A stretch of 64,000 nt of DNA, taken from positions 1-64,000 of the forward strand of contig NZ_QLMC01000007.1 of assembly GCF_003259745.1 (NCBI RefSeq). Direction: 5' to 3'. The stretch comes from Larkinella arboricola. Lineage in GTDB: Bacteria; Bacteroidota; Bacteroidia; Cytophagales; Spirosomataceae. Every line of letters begins with the position of its first letter. Within the stretch, counting starts at the first letter, position 1. Below the pieces are notes generated by a model that worked only from the letters and a program-made list of their open reading frames with translations, had not been told where the DNA came from and ran no database searches. This document shows, piece after piece, positions 25,389-34,867 of the stretch. Made by a program: the position numbers and the translations under genes.

Positions 25389-27253
25389 AAACGATTGGTG
25401 CCAATTATACCGGAGACGGCCGCTGTATTTTTACGGTTTGGGCTCCGGAAAAGAAATCAATGACGTTACTGCTCCTTGACCCATCAGAACGCGAAATTTT
25501 GATGGATCGTGGTAAATGGGGCTATTTCAGCGTAGAACTAACGGACATTAAACCGGGAACACGGTATTATTTTAAACCGGATGGCGGCAAACCGTACCCC
25601 GATCCGGCGTCGCATTTTCAACCCGAGGGCATACATGGCCCTTCGGCGGTGGTCGATCAGGGCGCCCATACCTGGCAGGATCAGAGCTGGCGGGGGCTGT
25701 CGTTTCAGGATCTGATTCTGTACGAACTGCACGTGGGTACGTTTACGCCCGAGGGCACGTTTGAAGCCATCATTCCGCGTCTGGACGACCTGGCGGCCAC
25801 CGGTATCAATGCGCTCGAACTGATGCCAATTGCGCAGTTTCCCGGTGTTCGCAACTGGGGGTACGACGGGGTTTATCTGTATTCAGTACAGGATTCGTAT
25901 GGCGGACCGGCGGGACTGAAAAAGCTGGTGGATGCCTGCCACGCCCGCGGCATGGCGGTTTTTCTGGATGTGGTTTATAATCACCTGGGGCCAGAAGGCA
26001 ATTATTTCGATCAGTTTGGCCCGTATTTCACGGAAAAATACTGCACGCCCTGGGGCAACGCGATCAATTTCGACGAAGAATGGGCGGATGGCGTCCGGGA
26101 TTATATTTCCAATAACCCCCTGCACTGGTTCGAGCATTACCACATCGACGGGCTGCGTTTTGATGCCATTCACGAGGTTTTCGATATGGGGGCCGTTTCC
26201 ATCTGGGAGCTGATTCACACCACAGTCAAAGTTCTGGAGCGCCGGTTGGGCCGGTCGCTGCACCTGGTGGCCGAATCGGACCTGAACAGTCCGAAAGTAA
26301 TCAAAACACCGGAGGCTGGCGGGCTTGGCTTCGATGCGCAGTGGCTCGACGACTTTCACCACGCCCTGTACGTTCTGCTCGACAAGGCGGGCCGGGACCG
26401 GTATGCCGATTTTGGCCGGATGGAACAACTGGCCAAAGCCCTGACCGACGGTTTTGTCATGAGCGGGGAGTATACGACGTTCCGAAAACGGAAATTTGGG
26501 GCTTCGTCGGCCGGTATTCCGGGCGACCGCTTTGTGGCATTTAACCTCAACCACGATCAGGTGGGCAACCGTGTTAGCGGAGAACGTTTGTGTCACCTGA
26601 TTGATTTTGAGCGGCAAAAGCTAGCCGCAGCCGTGTTGCTGCTGTCGCCGTATGTGCCCATGCTGTTTATGGGGGAAGAATACGCCGATGAGTCGCCGTT
26701 CTTTTATTTTGTCGATCACTCCGACGCGGACCTGATTCATGCCGTAAAAGAAGGCCGGAAGCAGGAGTTTGCCGCGTTCAGTTCCGATACTGAACCGCAG
26801 GATCCGTTCGAGATAGAAACCTTCACGAAGTCAAGAATTCAGTGGGAAAAACGGACCGAGGGTAAACACCGCATTATTCTGGAATGGCACCGGAAGCTGA
26901 TTGAACTGCGCCGGACGGAAGCGGTATTGAAAAATGTCGCCAAAAACGATATCCGCGTAACGGTACTGGGGCAGGCGGGTCTGGTTGTACACCGGCAAAG
27001 CGTTGGCGGCTACGATTACCTGATCGGATTGTATAATTTTTCCGATGAGGAAGTGTCGTACGAATTGCCCGGCTGGGTGCTGGGCTGGACCAAATTGCTG
27101 GATTCAAAGGAACCGCAATGGATGGAAAACGGCGACGACAGTTCAACGCTTCTGCCTGCGCAAGCCAAACCCGGTCAGGTGGTTACCCTGCCGCCCTGTA
27201 GCGTAACGGTTTATGCCGGTCAGGTGCAGCTGCCGGTCGATGCCCCGGTTTGA
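25385..27253 (+). CDS. treZ: Malto-oligosyltrehalose trehalohydrolase TreZ
   Basis: The 622-residue protein has an N-terminal carbohydrate-binding domain (FTVWAPEKKSMTLLLLDP) and a GH13 barrel with YELHVGTFTPEGTFEAII, ELMPIAQFPGVRNWGYDGV, GMAVFLDVVYNHLGPEGNYF, nucleophile Asp at 260 (GLRFDAIHEV), Glu near 296 (HLVAESDLN) and Asp at 391 (FNLNHDQVGNR). Those are TreZ hallmarks (the NWGYDGV and NHLGPEGNY loops). TreZ cuts the trehalosyl end that TreY makes. The start overlaps the previous gene's stop. treY lies 3.4 kb downstream on the opposite strand, so the pair is not in one operon here. Hairpin 27271-27306 ends the transcript. Confidence 0.95.
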   Translation: MKTIGANYTGDGRCIFTVWAPEKKSMTLLLLDPSEREILMDRGKWGYFSVELTDIKPGTRYYFKPDGGKPYPDPASHFQPEGIHGPSAVVDQGAHTWQDQSWRGLSFQDLILYELHVGTFTPEGTFEAIIPRLDDLAATGINALELMPIAQFPGVRNWGYDGVYLYSVQDSYGGPAGLKKLVDACHARGMAVFLDVVYNHLGPEGNYFDQFGPYFTEKYCTPWGNAINFDEEWADGVRDYISNNPLHWFEHYHIDGLRFDAIHEVFDMGAVSIWELIHTTVKVLERRLGRSLHLVAESDLNSPKVIKTPEAGGLGFDAQWLDDFHHALYVLLDKAGRDRYADFGRMEQLAKALTDGFVMSGEYTTFRKRKFGASSAGIPGDRFVAFNLNHDQVGNRVSGERLCHLIDFERQKLAAAVLLLSPYVPMLFMGEEYADESPFFYFVDHSDADLIHAVKEGRKQEFAAFSSDTEPQDPFEIETFTKSRIQWEKRTEGKHRIILEWHRKLIELRRTEAVLKNVAKNDIRVTVLGQAGLVVHRQSVGGYDYLIGLYNFSDEEVSYELPGWVLGWTKLLDSKEPQWMENGDDSSTLLPAQAKPGQVVTLPPCSVTVYAGQVQLPVDAPV

Positions 27254-27270
27254 CAGGCCGCATTCCTGTA

Positions 27271-27306
27271 CCCACGGACTGGGCGGGGTGTCCGACGGTC
27301 CGTGGG
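27271..27306. terminator. Bidirectional terminator between treZ and DUF421 genes
   Basis: CCCACGGAC (27271-27279) and GTCCGTGGG (27298-27306) form a perfect 9-bp stem with an 18-base loop between convergent genes. There is no clear T-run, so termination strength is uncertain. Confidence 0.5.
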
Positions 27307-27314
27307 AACGGGAA

Positions 27315-28004
27315 TCAGCAAATTGCCTGAACCCAGTTCTCCTCTTCACAGTTCGGGCACTTCCCTGCGTCCTGGGTACCGGCTGGTTGCGGGTTGCCGC
27401 AATGGTAACAGACGTACCGGTCAGACTGGGGCGACTGCTGGCTGATGAATTCGGTATCCCATTCGGGCAGGATTGAAAGTCCGGGTTGCGGCTCCGGCTG
27501 TTTGATCAGCGTAAACGAACCATTGGCTTCCATATACAGGCGTTTGATCATACCGAGGTGGGTCAGCCCTTCCGAGCGAAGCTGGGCAAACAGCAATTCG
27601 CGCGCTACGCGGGAGCTTTGCATATTTTTCAGGTGCATGACCGAATTTTCCACCAGTGTAGCGGCAATGCCCTGCGAAATGCCTTCAAAATTTTCGTTCT
27701 TAGCCGCCCAGTACGACATCAGGCGCTGAATAAAAACCACGACCAGTGCAATGATCACGGCGGGCAGGAGGCCCCGGCTGGCGTCGAGAATCGGCACCCC
27801 GATAGCCGCAGCCAGCGAGATCATGGCTGCCATTTCGTTGCGGCTGAGTTGCGATGCCATGCGCCGGCCCATGAGCCGCATCGACCCCACCAGAATGAGA
27901 TAGACGGCGGTTGCACGCAGCAGAATTTCAAGGTAAAAACTTACGGGCACTTCGCCCACCAGAATCCGCATCCAGTCGGATAAGTGTATTGCTTCTTTTT
28001 CCAT
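27315..28004 (-). CDS. DUF421 (YetF-like) membrane protein with zinc ribbon, copy 2
   Basis: A 229-residue protein. The first ~95 residues hold three hydrophobic helices (YLEILLRATAVYLILVGSMRLMG, MISLAAAIGVPILDA, VIIALVVVFIQRL). The DUF421 cytoplasmic beta domain follows (ATLVENSVMHLKNMQSSRVAREL, KRLYMEANGSFTLIK). At the C-terminus is an added zinc-ribbon-like segment with CYHCGNPQP and CPNCEEENW, two CxxC pairs, near residues 200-225. DUF421/YetF proteins are inner-membrane proteins often near stress genes; their activity is unknown. It follows a paralogue with a 6-base gap, in the same transcript, between treZ and the trehalose-synthase-like gene. Confidence 0.85.
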   Translation of the reverse strand: MEKEAIHLSDWMRILVGEVPVSFYLEILLRATAVYLILVGSMRLMGRRMASQLSRNEMAAMISLAAAIGVPILDASRGLLPAVIIALVVVFIQRLMSYWAAKNENFEGISQGIAATLVENSVMHLKNMQSSRVARELLFAQLRSEGLTHLGMIKRLYMEANGSFTLIKQPEPQPGLSILPEWDTEFISQQSPQSDRYVCYHCGNPQPAGTQDAGKCPNCEEENWVQAIC

Positions 28005-28010
28005 GTTTTT

Positions 28011-28700
28011 TTAAATGACAGCCCCTACCCACTGCTTCGCCTTACAATTGGGACACGTGCCGGGTGCTTCGTTTGTTCTGACGGTATAGCCGCAATTGTT
28101 ACAGGCTACACTGGATTCCGCCGGGTGTTGATGAATGGTTTGAATTTCCGGATCGTTGGGTGGGAAAATTGATAAGCCCGGCCGGTCTTGCTCGTCTTCG
28201 TAAATGCTGAACATACCGTAGGCTTCCAGGTAGAGCCGCTTTACTTTGCTTAGGTTATACACATTTTTATTTCGTAAAGCCGCAAAAACCTGCTGGTGCG
28301 AAAGCCGGTTTTTGGCCATTGTGTGCAATTGAATGATTCCGTCTTTAACCAGCATCGTTTCCGTACCCTGAATGACCTGTTCGGCTTTGTTGCTTCTGAA
28401 GCCCCATAGGTTGGTTACACGCAGAAAAGTCAGGGCGCACAGCAGGGCCAGAACGCCCGATAACAACCCCCGATCGGGTAATTGCATAGCCGGTGAAACG
28501 ATGGCCCCCAGTGTCAGCATAACGGCCATTTCCAGATTGGTTAACTGGCCGTTCATTCGTTTTCCCAAAAGCCGCAGAATAACAAGCAGTAGGATGTAGA
28601 TTAGGGTGGTTCGGATAAATACCTCCAGCAAGAATTCGGCTGGGGCATTGCCGATCAGAATGCGCTCCCAGTCGTTTAAAAAAATCTCCTCCTTTTTCAT
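28011..28700 (-). CDS. DUF421 (YetF-like) membrane protein with zinc ribbon, copy 1
   Basis: This 229-residue protein has the same design as its downstream neighbour: helices TTLIYILLLVILRLLGKRM, AVMLTLGAIVSPAMQL and SGVLALLCALTFLRV, the DUF421 domain (TMLVKDGIIQLHTMAKNRLSHQQ, KRLYLEAYGMFSIY) and a C-terminal double CxxC (CNNCGYTV and CPNCKAKQW). The two are clearly paralogues of identical length but diverged, so the duplication is old. They may form a heterodimer or a stacked pair. It starts the two-gene minus-strand transcript inside the trehalose locus. No catalytic residues are recognised. Confidence 0.85.
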   Translation of the reverse strand: MKKEEIFLNDWERILIGNAPAEFLLEVFIRTTLIYILLLVILRLLGKRMNGQLTNLEMAVMLTLGAIVSPAMQLPDRGLLSGVLALLCALTFLRVTNLWGFRSNKAEQVIQGTETMLVKDGIIQLHTMAKNRLSHQQVFAALRNKNVYNLSKVKRLYLEAYGMFSIYEDEQDRPGLSIFPPNDPEIQTIHQHPAESSVACNNCGYTVRTNEAPGTCPNCKAKQWVGAVI

Positions 28701-28872
28701 ATCCCCCTAACTCGCTGTCGAGAAAAAATGATTGAAATTTTATGGGAAAAATTAGGGTGATGGGCGAAATAGGATAATTCGCAGATTGGATAAGCCCGGA
28801 CAATAGATAAATAACAAAAAAAAAGCCAGACGGCTGCCGGATGAGTTAGTAAGGTAATCAGCTATCCGATCC

Positions 28873-30609
28873 ATGAAAAAAATAATTATCCTCTGTTTTT
28901 TTCTTATCACCGCCTGTCAGAACAGCAAAACCGAATCCTCCAAAAAAGATGCTCCTCCGGTTCCGGTTCCAACGGATTTTATTCAGGAGCTCTGGTATAA
29001 GAACAGCCTGATTTACAGCGTCGATGTAGAGGTTTTTAAAGACACCGACGGCAATGGCTACGGGGATTTTAAAGGCATTACCCAGCAACTGGATTACCTC
29101 AAAAAACTGGGGGTTGATGCCATCTGGCTAGCTCCTTTTCAGCCCACCCCCAACAAGGACGACGGTTACGACATCTCCGACTTTTACGGTATTGACAAAA
29201 ATCTGGGCACCGAAGCGGATTTTAACGAATTCATGCGGCAGGCCCACCAGCGCGGCATCCGGGTGTTGATGGATCTGGTCACCAACCACACCTCCGACCA
29301 GCATCCGTGGTTTCAGCAGGCCATTCAGAACAAAAATTCGCCTTACCGCTCCTGGTACGTCTGGTCGAAAGAACGGCCGGAGAAGTGGGACCGGGGCATG
29401 GTATTTCCCGGCGTTCAGAAAGATGTCTGGACGTTTAACAAACAGGCCGGAGAATATTATTACCACCGTTTTTATGAGTCGCAGCCGGATTTAAACATGC
29501 AGAACCCGGCGGTTTTGCAGGAAATGCGCAAGGTGATTAAGTACTGGCTGGATAAAGGAATATCGGGTTTTCGGGTAGATGCCGTGCCGTTCCTGATCGA
29601 GATTGCCAATGCGGACTTTGATCCGGATAACCCGGAGCATCAGTTTGATATGATCGCCCAACTGCACCAGTACATTCAATGGCATAAGAGCGATGCCATT
29701 CTGCTGGGCGAAGCCAACGTTGACCCCAAAGAGCAGGAACCGTATTTTGGTAAGGATGGACAGGGGATGCAGACCATGTTTAACTTCTTTGCCAACCAGC
29801 ACCTGTTCTATGCTCTGGCCACCGGCGAAGTTAACCTGCTGGCCAAATCCCTGGAAGATACGAAAGACATTCCGCCGACGGCCCAGTGGGCACAGTTTCT
29901 GCGCAACCACGACGAAATTGATCTGGGGCGGCTCAGCGACGAGGAGCGCGGCAAGATTTACGCCCGCATGGGCCCCGACACCAACATGCAATTGTATAAC
30001 CGGGGCATCCGGCGTCGGCTGGCTCCGATGCTCGGCAACCGCCAGTTGATTGATCTGGCCTACAGCTTATTGTTTTCGTTGCCGGGTACGCCGGTTATCC
30101 GCTACGGCGAAGAAATTGGTATGGGCGATGACCTGTCGTTGCCGGAACGGATGGCCATTCGGACGCCTATGCAGTGGTCCGGCGCGTCAAATGCCGGTTT
30201 TTCCACCTCGGCCAAGACGGTGCGCCCCGTTATCAGTCAGGGGGCGTATGGCTATCAAAAAGTCAATGTCGCCCAGCAACTGGCCGATTCGTCGTCTCTG
30301 CTGAACAAGATTACGAACCTGTCACGTTTGCGGAAAGACTGTCCGGAGATTGGCTGGGGGCAATGGGAACTGATCGACAGTGGTTCTCCGAACGTGCTCG
30401 CCATTCGTTACGACTGGGAAGGGCAATCGCTGCTGATCCTGCACAATTTCAAACCCGATCCGCAGAAATTGCGGTTTGACCCCGAAAAGAAAAATGGCCG
30501 GACGCTGGTGAGTTTACTGGACAAAACCGAAAGCAAGGCCGAAAACGACGGGAAGTTTCCGATCCAGCTGCGCGGTTATGGCTACAACTGGTATCGGTTA
30601 ACGAAATAA
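28873..30609 (+). CDS. Lipoprotein GH13 enzyme resembling trehalose synthase
   Basis: A 578-residue protein with a lipoprotein signal (MKKIIILCFFLITAC), so it is exported and lipid-anchored. The GH13 barrel has SLIYSVDVEVFKDTDGNGYGDF, AIWLAPFQPTPNKDDGYDISDF, nucleophile Asp at 236 (GFRVDAVPF), Glu at 280 (LLGEANVD) and Asp at 347 (FLRNHDEID). Motifs FLRNHDE, GIRRRLAPML and GTPVIRYGEEIGMGD are those of trehalose synthase (TreS, GH13_16), an enzyme normally cytoplasmic that interconverts maltose and trehalose. An exported version is unusual; it may instead be a related alpha-glucosidase. The gene faces the TreY-MalQ fusion with only 28 bases between. Confidence 0.85.
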   Translation: MKKIIILCFFLITACQNSKTESSKKDAPPVPVPTDFIQELWYKNSLIYSVDVEVFKDTDGNGYGDFKGITQQLDYLKKLGVDAIWLAPFQPTPNKDDGYDISDFYGIDKNLGTEADFNEFMRQAHQRGIRVLMDLVTNHTSDQHPWFQQAIQNKNSPYRSWYVWSKERPEKWDRGMVFPGVQKDVWTFNKQAGEYYYHRFYESQPDLNMQNPAVLQEMRKVIKYWLDKGISGFRVDAVPFLIEIANADFDPDNPEHQFDMIAQLHQYIQWHKSDAILLGEANVDPKEQEPYFGKDGQGMQTMFNFFANQHLFYALATGEVNLLAKSLEDTKDIPPTAQWAQFLRNHDEIDLGRLSDEERGKIYARMGPDTNMQLYNRGIRRRLAPMLGNRQLIDLAYSLLFSLPGTPVIRYGEEIGMGDDLSLPERMAIRTPMQWSGASNAGFSTSAKTVRPVISQGAYGYQKVNVAQQLADSSSLLNKITNLSRLRKDCPEIGWGQWELIDSGSPNVLAIRYDWEGQSLLILHNFKPDPQKLRFDPEKKNGRTLVSLLDKTESKAENDGKFPIQLRGYGYNWYRLTK

Positions 30610-30637
30610 TCCCTCGTTTTCGGCCTGCCGGTTTGCT

Positions 30638-33600
30638 TTACCAGCGGTTATAGAGCGTGGCCCACTCCCGGAGCTGAGTTTCCTCGGCTTCGGTGAGTTG
30701 ACCGGGCCGCAGACGCCATAGCCAGTTATTTTCTGTACCCGCCGGGGTATTGATCCGGGCGCTTTCGTCCAGACCCAGGAGGTCCTGCACCGGTAGAATC
30801 ACGGTTTTGGCCACCGACGCATAAACCAGCTGCGCCAGGGCCAGATGCACATCCTTTTCGTTGACCGGTTTGCCCACGTACTGGGTCACTTTTTTCTGGA
30901 TGTCTTTGCCTAAATCCTGACGGTACCAGCCCCGCGTCGTGTTGTTGTCGTGGGTGCCGGTGTAGGCAATAAAGTTGGTCGTGTAGTTGTGCGGAATGTG
31001 CGGAGACTGCGGCAATTCCTTGTGGAACGCAAACTGGATTACTTTCATGCCCGGCAACTGGAACGCATCCCGAAGTTCGTATACCGACTCGCTGATGTCG
31101 CCCAGGTCCTCGGCCACCAGCGAAAGCGTACCGAGTTCTTTTTCCAGCGCCTGAAAGAATTCCTTGCCCGGTCCGGGTTTCCATTCACCCTTGATGGCCG
31201 TTTTTTCGCCCGCCGGTACTTCCCAGTACTCATCCAGTGCCCGAAAATGGTCAATCCGCACCAGATCATACAACTCCGCATTTTTCTCAATCCGCCGAAT
31301 CCACCAGTCGTAATTCCGTTCCCGGAGTCGATCCCAGCGAAACACCGGCATTCCCCAAAGCTGACCATTGGCGTTGAAGTAATCGGGTGGTACGCCCGCT
31401 ACCGACACGAGTTTACCTTGTTCGTCCAGACTGAAAATGTCGGGCTGTGACCAGACATCGGCCGAATCGTAGCTCACGTAAAACGGCAGGTCGCCCAGCA
31501 GGTGGATTGCCTGATTGTTGCAGTAGGTTTTGAGCTGGTGCCACTGCCGGGAAAACATAAACTGCTCCCATTTGACTTTTTCCAGTGCATCGCCGTTTTG
31601 TTCCGAAAAGGCTTTCAACGCATCGGGTTGCCGCAAACGGTATTCTTCCGGCCACTGAAACCAGGCCTGACCCTGATGCTGTTCTTTCAGCGCAATATAA
31701 AGTGCGAAGTCGTTGAGCCACAGGTTTTCCTGTTTGCAAAACTGCCGGAACGGCTCGTGCAGGGCGCTATTCGCTCCGCTTTTGAAGGTCTGGAAGGCTT
31801 TTTCCAGCAGGTCTTTCCGGACCTTTTCGGCCCCCGCATAATCTACTTTATCCTTTATCGGAAGCTGGTAGGCTTTCAAATCCTCCTTCGTCAGCAAACC
31901 GTCCTGCGCCAGAACATCCGGACTCAGCAGGAGGACGTTCCCGGCCATGCTGGAAAAGGTGCTGTAGGGCGAATGACCCGTGCCTGATTCGGTTGGGTTG
32001 AGCGGCAGAATCTGCCAGTAATGCTGACGGCTTCGGCTGAGAAAATCCGCAAACTTCCAGGCTTCCGGTCCCAGATCGCCCACCCCAAAGGCCGATGGCA
32101 GGGAGGTAATGGGCAGCAATAGGCCCGCACTCCGGTCGGTCAGGCTGGGTTGTAAATGCAGCACCGCTAACGGCAACGTCTGGAAAAGGTCTTTCACGGC
32201 CACGCTGTCGGTGGACAAACCGCTGGTTTTGAGGAAAATGTTTTTCCACTCGACGGGCGCATCCGGTGGCAGCACCAGGCGCGTATCTTTCCAGTCCAAA
32301 GCCGTCACGGCCTTGTTTTGCTGCTGGCTCATGATGCCCAGATGGAGCGGCACGGCCACCACCACCCAGCTTTGGCGGTGCCGACGCGCAAACGCCAGCA
32401 CATGGTCTTTGTAACGCCCTTCCACCGCCAGCGGAATGTATTGCCCCTGCGCAAAGAGTTCGGGGTGTTGTTTGCGTTCGTTCAGCAGCGCGTGGGTCAG
32501 CCAGAGTTTGATGCGCGCATCGTACCGGTTTTCCCAAAGGGTATTCAGCAGGGTTGGATCGGGTTCCGAATCCTCGGCGGTCAGTTCGTCCAGCCATTGC
32601 TGGCGTAGTTCGTAATTGACCGGGCGACGGTTATCGGGATCGACCAGGCTAAAATCCCACAGTTCGCAGCCCTGGTAAATATCGGGAACACCGGGGCAGG
32701 TTGCTTTAAGGATGACCTGCGCCAGCGAGTTGATAATGCCAAAATCGGCCACCTGCCGGTGAAACTTCTGAAAGCTTTTCCAGAACGGTTTTTTCGGGTT
32801 CAGCAACTGCCGGATGAAGTTTTTCATCGCTTCTTCGTAGTCCGTAGCCGGCGAATTCCAGTCGGAATGTACCTTCGCTTCCCGCATGGCTTTCTCCAGG
32901 TACTGTTCCATCCGGCTATCAAACTCATCGGCATCCTGACCGGGCATGGGATAGGCTCCCACTAGCGTCTGGTAGATAAAATACTCGTCGTTGGCGTCGG
33001 GCGCACCGTCCTTTTTCAATCCGGCATTGAGCTGCTGCCACTCCTGCACGGTTTTGATCCACAGATCGGGCAGGGAGCTCAGGGCATTGAGCCGCGCCCG
33101 AACGTCTTCTCCGCGTTTGGTGTCGTGGGTCGAGGTGCCGTTCAGGGCCAGGGGCCAGTGCTGCTGGCGTTCCTGCATGAGCCGGTGAAACTCAGTAGGG
33201 TCGGTGCCAAAGGCTTCCGGCGAATCGCCTACTTCGTTGTGCCCGATAAACCGGTTGTACGTATACATCAGCGTATCTTCGACGCCTTTGGCCATCAGCG
33301 GACCCGACACCTGCATGCAACGCTGGTAGAAAAAGGCCACCTGCTGGTTATAGGCTTCATCGCCTTGCTGCGGTTTTTTTAGGAAAACGTCTTCCAGCAG
33401 ATTAATGGCGGTTTTCAGTTCCGGTTTATCGTTCCGGACCTCATTCAAAATCTCCTGAACGGCCGCAGCTTCGGTTTCGCTCAACGGGAACTGGCTCCCG
33501 TAATACCGGTAAACAGGGCAGTAAATCAGAAACGCGCCAATAGCCGCTTGTAGGCTGTCAGCTGGCAGGGCGGCCAGCGCGTTTTCCTCCACCAGATTCA

Positions 33601-34867
33601 GTTCCAGAAAATACCGGTACAGGTTGTCCAGTTCGCCCCCCATGTGCTGGTAAAGAATGGCGGCTTTTTTCTCCAGAACCTGCCGCTGAACGGGCGTTTT
33701 GTCGCCGGTGAGCTGTTGGTAAAACCGGGTGAAGGCGTCCTTGCCGGCCGGGTAGGTCAGTACGTTGTTGACCTGCGCCAGAAAATCGTAGCCGGATGTG
33801 CCCTGAATGGGCCAGTTGACGGGCAGTTCTTCATTCAGTTCCAGGATTTTTTCAACGACGATGTATGTTTCTTCGCCAACCAGTTCCCGCAGCCGTTCGA
33901 GGTACTGAGTGGGGTTGTACAGACCGTCGATGTGGTCAATCCGTAAGCCGGTGAATATCCCCTCTTCGAGCCAGCTTTTCAGTTGCTGGTGAAAGGTCGT
34001 GAAAACGGTTGCATCCTGGATGTTCAGGCCAATCAGACTATTTACCGTGAAGAAACGCCGGAAGTTGATCTGTTGCCCGGTTTCTTCGTACGACCCCAGT
34101 CGATATGCCTGTTCATCGGCCAGTTGCTGGAGTTGCTCCGGATTGGCATTAATCGCTTTCAGCCGGGCTTTGATATAGCTTTTGATTGTAGCGTTTTTCA
34201 GCAAAGCCGTAAACTGCTGGCGAAATTCGGTCATCGCCAGACCGTAGGCTTCCGGTTCTTCCACGAGCTGCACCTGCCGGATTTGCTCGATAAGCTGCTG
34301 AATAGCTTCCGGTGCGGTTTCGTCGGTTGTTTGCAGAATGGTAGGATAGGAGCGTAACCGTAAGGGATATACGGAATCATAATACTGAAACACCAGTCGG
34401 CCCTCCTGATACTTGACGGTAAGTTCCCGGCTTTTGATCACCTCTTCCAGCGGAGCGCCCAGAAACGGAACCACCGGCCGACCGTGAAAAACCCGACTCG
34501 TCAGGGCGGTATCAAAAAAAGCGGCAAAGCGCGACAACGGCCCTTTTTCCAGCACATCCATCAGCCAGGGGTTATGCGGATGAAACGCCATATGGTTCGG
34601 AACCGTGTCCTGAAGCCAGCCGATACCCAGATTACGGAGCCGCTTACTAAGCGTTTTAAGTTGATTCTCCGTGCCAATTTCCGGATCAACGCGCTGGGGA
34701 TTGACCCCATCGTAGCCGTGCTGGCTGCCCGGTACCGATTCAAAAATCGGTGACGCATAAAGAGCGCCAATACCTAGCTTTTCCAGATAGGGGAGTATTT
34801 TTTCGACGTCTTTGAAAGTAAAATCCTTATGAAACTGAATTCGATACGTGGTAACGGGATTGTTCAT
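30638..34867 (-). CDS. Fusion: malto-oligosyltrehalose synthase (TreY) + 4-alpha-glucanotransferase (MalQ)
   Basis: This 1409-residue protein has two GH enzymes in one chain. TreY at about 1-900: TYRIQFHKDFTFKDVEKILPYL, IGALYASPIFESVPGSQHGYD, TVPNHMAFHPHNPWLMDVLE, nucleophile Asp311 in GLRIDHIDGLY, acid Glu in YIVVEKILELNE, and NGTSTHDTKRGEDVRA. TreY turns the reducing end of a maltodextrin into a trehalosyl end, the substrate of TreZ. MalQ from about 909: GLLLPITSLPSAFGVGDLG, LGDLPFYVSYDSADVWS, VRIDHFRALDEYWEVP, LVAEDLGDIS, TGTHDNNTTRGWY. MalQ moves glucan chains between acceptors, recycling the short dextrins left by TreY/TreZ. The join falls near base 32140. No stop or frameshift, so a real fusion. 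Confidence 0.95.
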   Translation of the reverse strand: MNNPVTTYRIQFHKDFTFKDVEKILPYLEKLGIGALYASPIFESVPGSQHGYDGVNPQRVDPEIGTENQLKTLSKRLRNLGIGWLQDTVPNHMAFHPHNPWLMDVLEKGPLSRFAAFFDTALTSRVFHGRPVVPFLGAPLEEVIKSRELTVKYQEGRLVFQYYDSVYPLRLRSYPTILQTTDETAPEAIQQLIEQIRQVQLVEEPEAYGLAMTEFRQQFTALLKNATIKSYIKARLKAINANPEQLQQLADEQAYRLGSYEETGQQINFRRFFTVNSLIGLNIQDATVFTTFHQQLKSWLEEGIFTGLRIDHIDGLYNPTQYLERLRELVGEETYIVVEKILELNEELPVNWPIQGTSGYDFLAQVNNVLTYPAGKDAFTRFYQQLTGDKTPVQRQVLEKKAAILYQHMGGELDNLYRYFLELNLVEENALAALPADSLQAAIGAFLIYCPVYRYYGSQFPLSETEAAAVQEILNEVRNDKPELKTAINLLEDVFLKKPQQGDEAYNQQVAFFYQRCMQVSGPLMAKGVEDTLMYTYNRFIGHNEVGDSPEAFGTDPTEFHRLMQERQQHWPLALNGTSTHDTKRGEDVRARLNALSSLPDLWIKTVQEWQQLNAGLKKDGAPDANDEYFIYQTLVGAYPMPGQDADEFDSRMEQYLEKAMREAKVHSDWNSPATDYEEAMKNFIRQLLNPKKPFWKSFQKFHRQVADFGIINSLAQVILKATCPGVPDIYQGCELWDFSLVDPDNRRPVNYELRQQWLDELTAEDSEPDPTLLNTLWENRYDARIKLWLTHALLNERKQHPELFAQGQYIPLAVEGRYKDHVLAFARRHRQSWVVVAVPLHLGIMSQQQNKAVTALDWKDTRLVLPPDAPVEWKNIFLKTSGLSTDSVAVKDLFQTLPLAVLHLQPSLTDRSAGLLLPITSLPSAFGVGDLGPEAWKFADFLSRSRQHYWQILPLNPTESGTGHSPYSTFSSMAGNVLLLSPDVLAQDGLLTKEDLKAYQLPIKDKVDYAGAEKVRKDLLEKAFQTFKSGANSALHEPFRQFCKQENLWLNDFALYIALKEQHQGQAWFQWPEEYRLRQPDALKAFSEQNGDALEKVKWEQFMFSRQWHQLKTYCNNQAIHLLGDLPFYVSYDSADVWSQPDIFSLDEQGKLVSVAGVPPDYFNANGQLWGMPVFRWDRLRERNYDWWIRRIEKNAELYDLVRIDHFRALDEYWEVPAGEKTAIKGEWKPGPGKEFFQALEKELGTLSLVAEDLGDISESVYELRDAFQLPGMKVIQFAFHKELPQSPHIPHNYTTNFIAYTGTHDNNTTRGWYRQDLGKDIQKKVTQYVGKPVNEKDVHLALAQLVYASVAKTVILPVQDLLGLDESARINTPAGTENNWLWRLRPGQLTEAEETQLREWATLYNRW

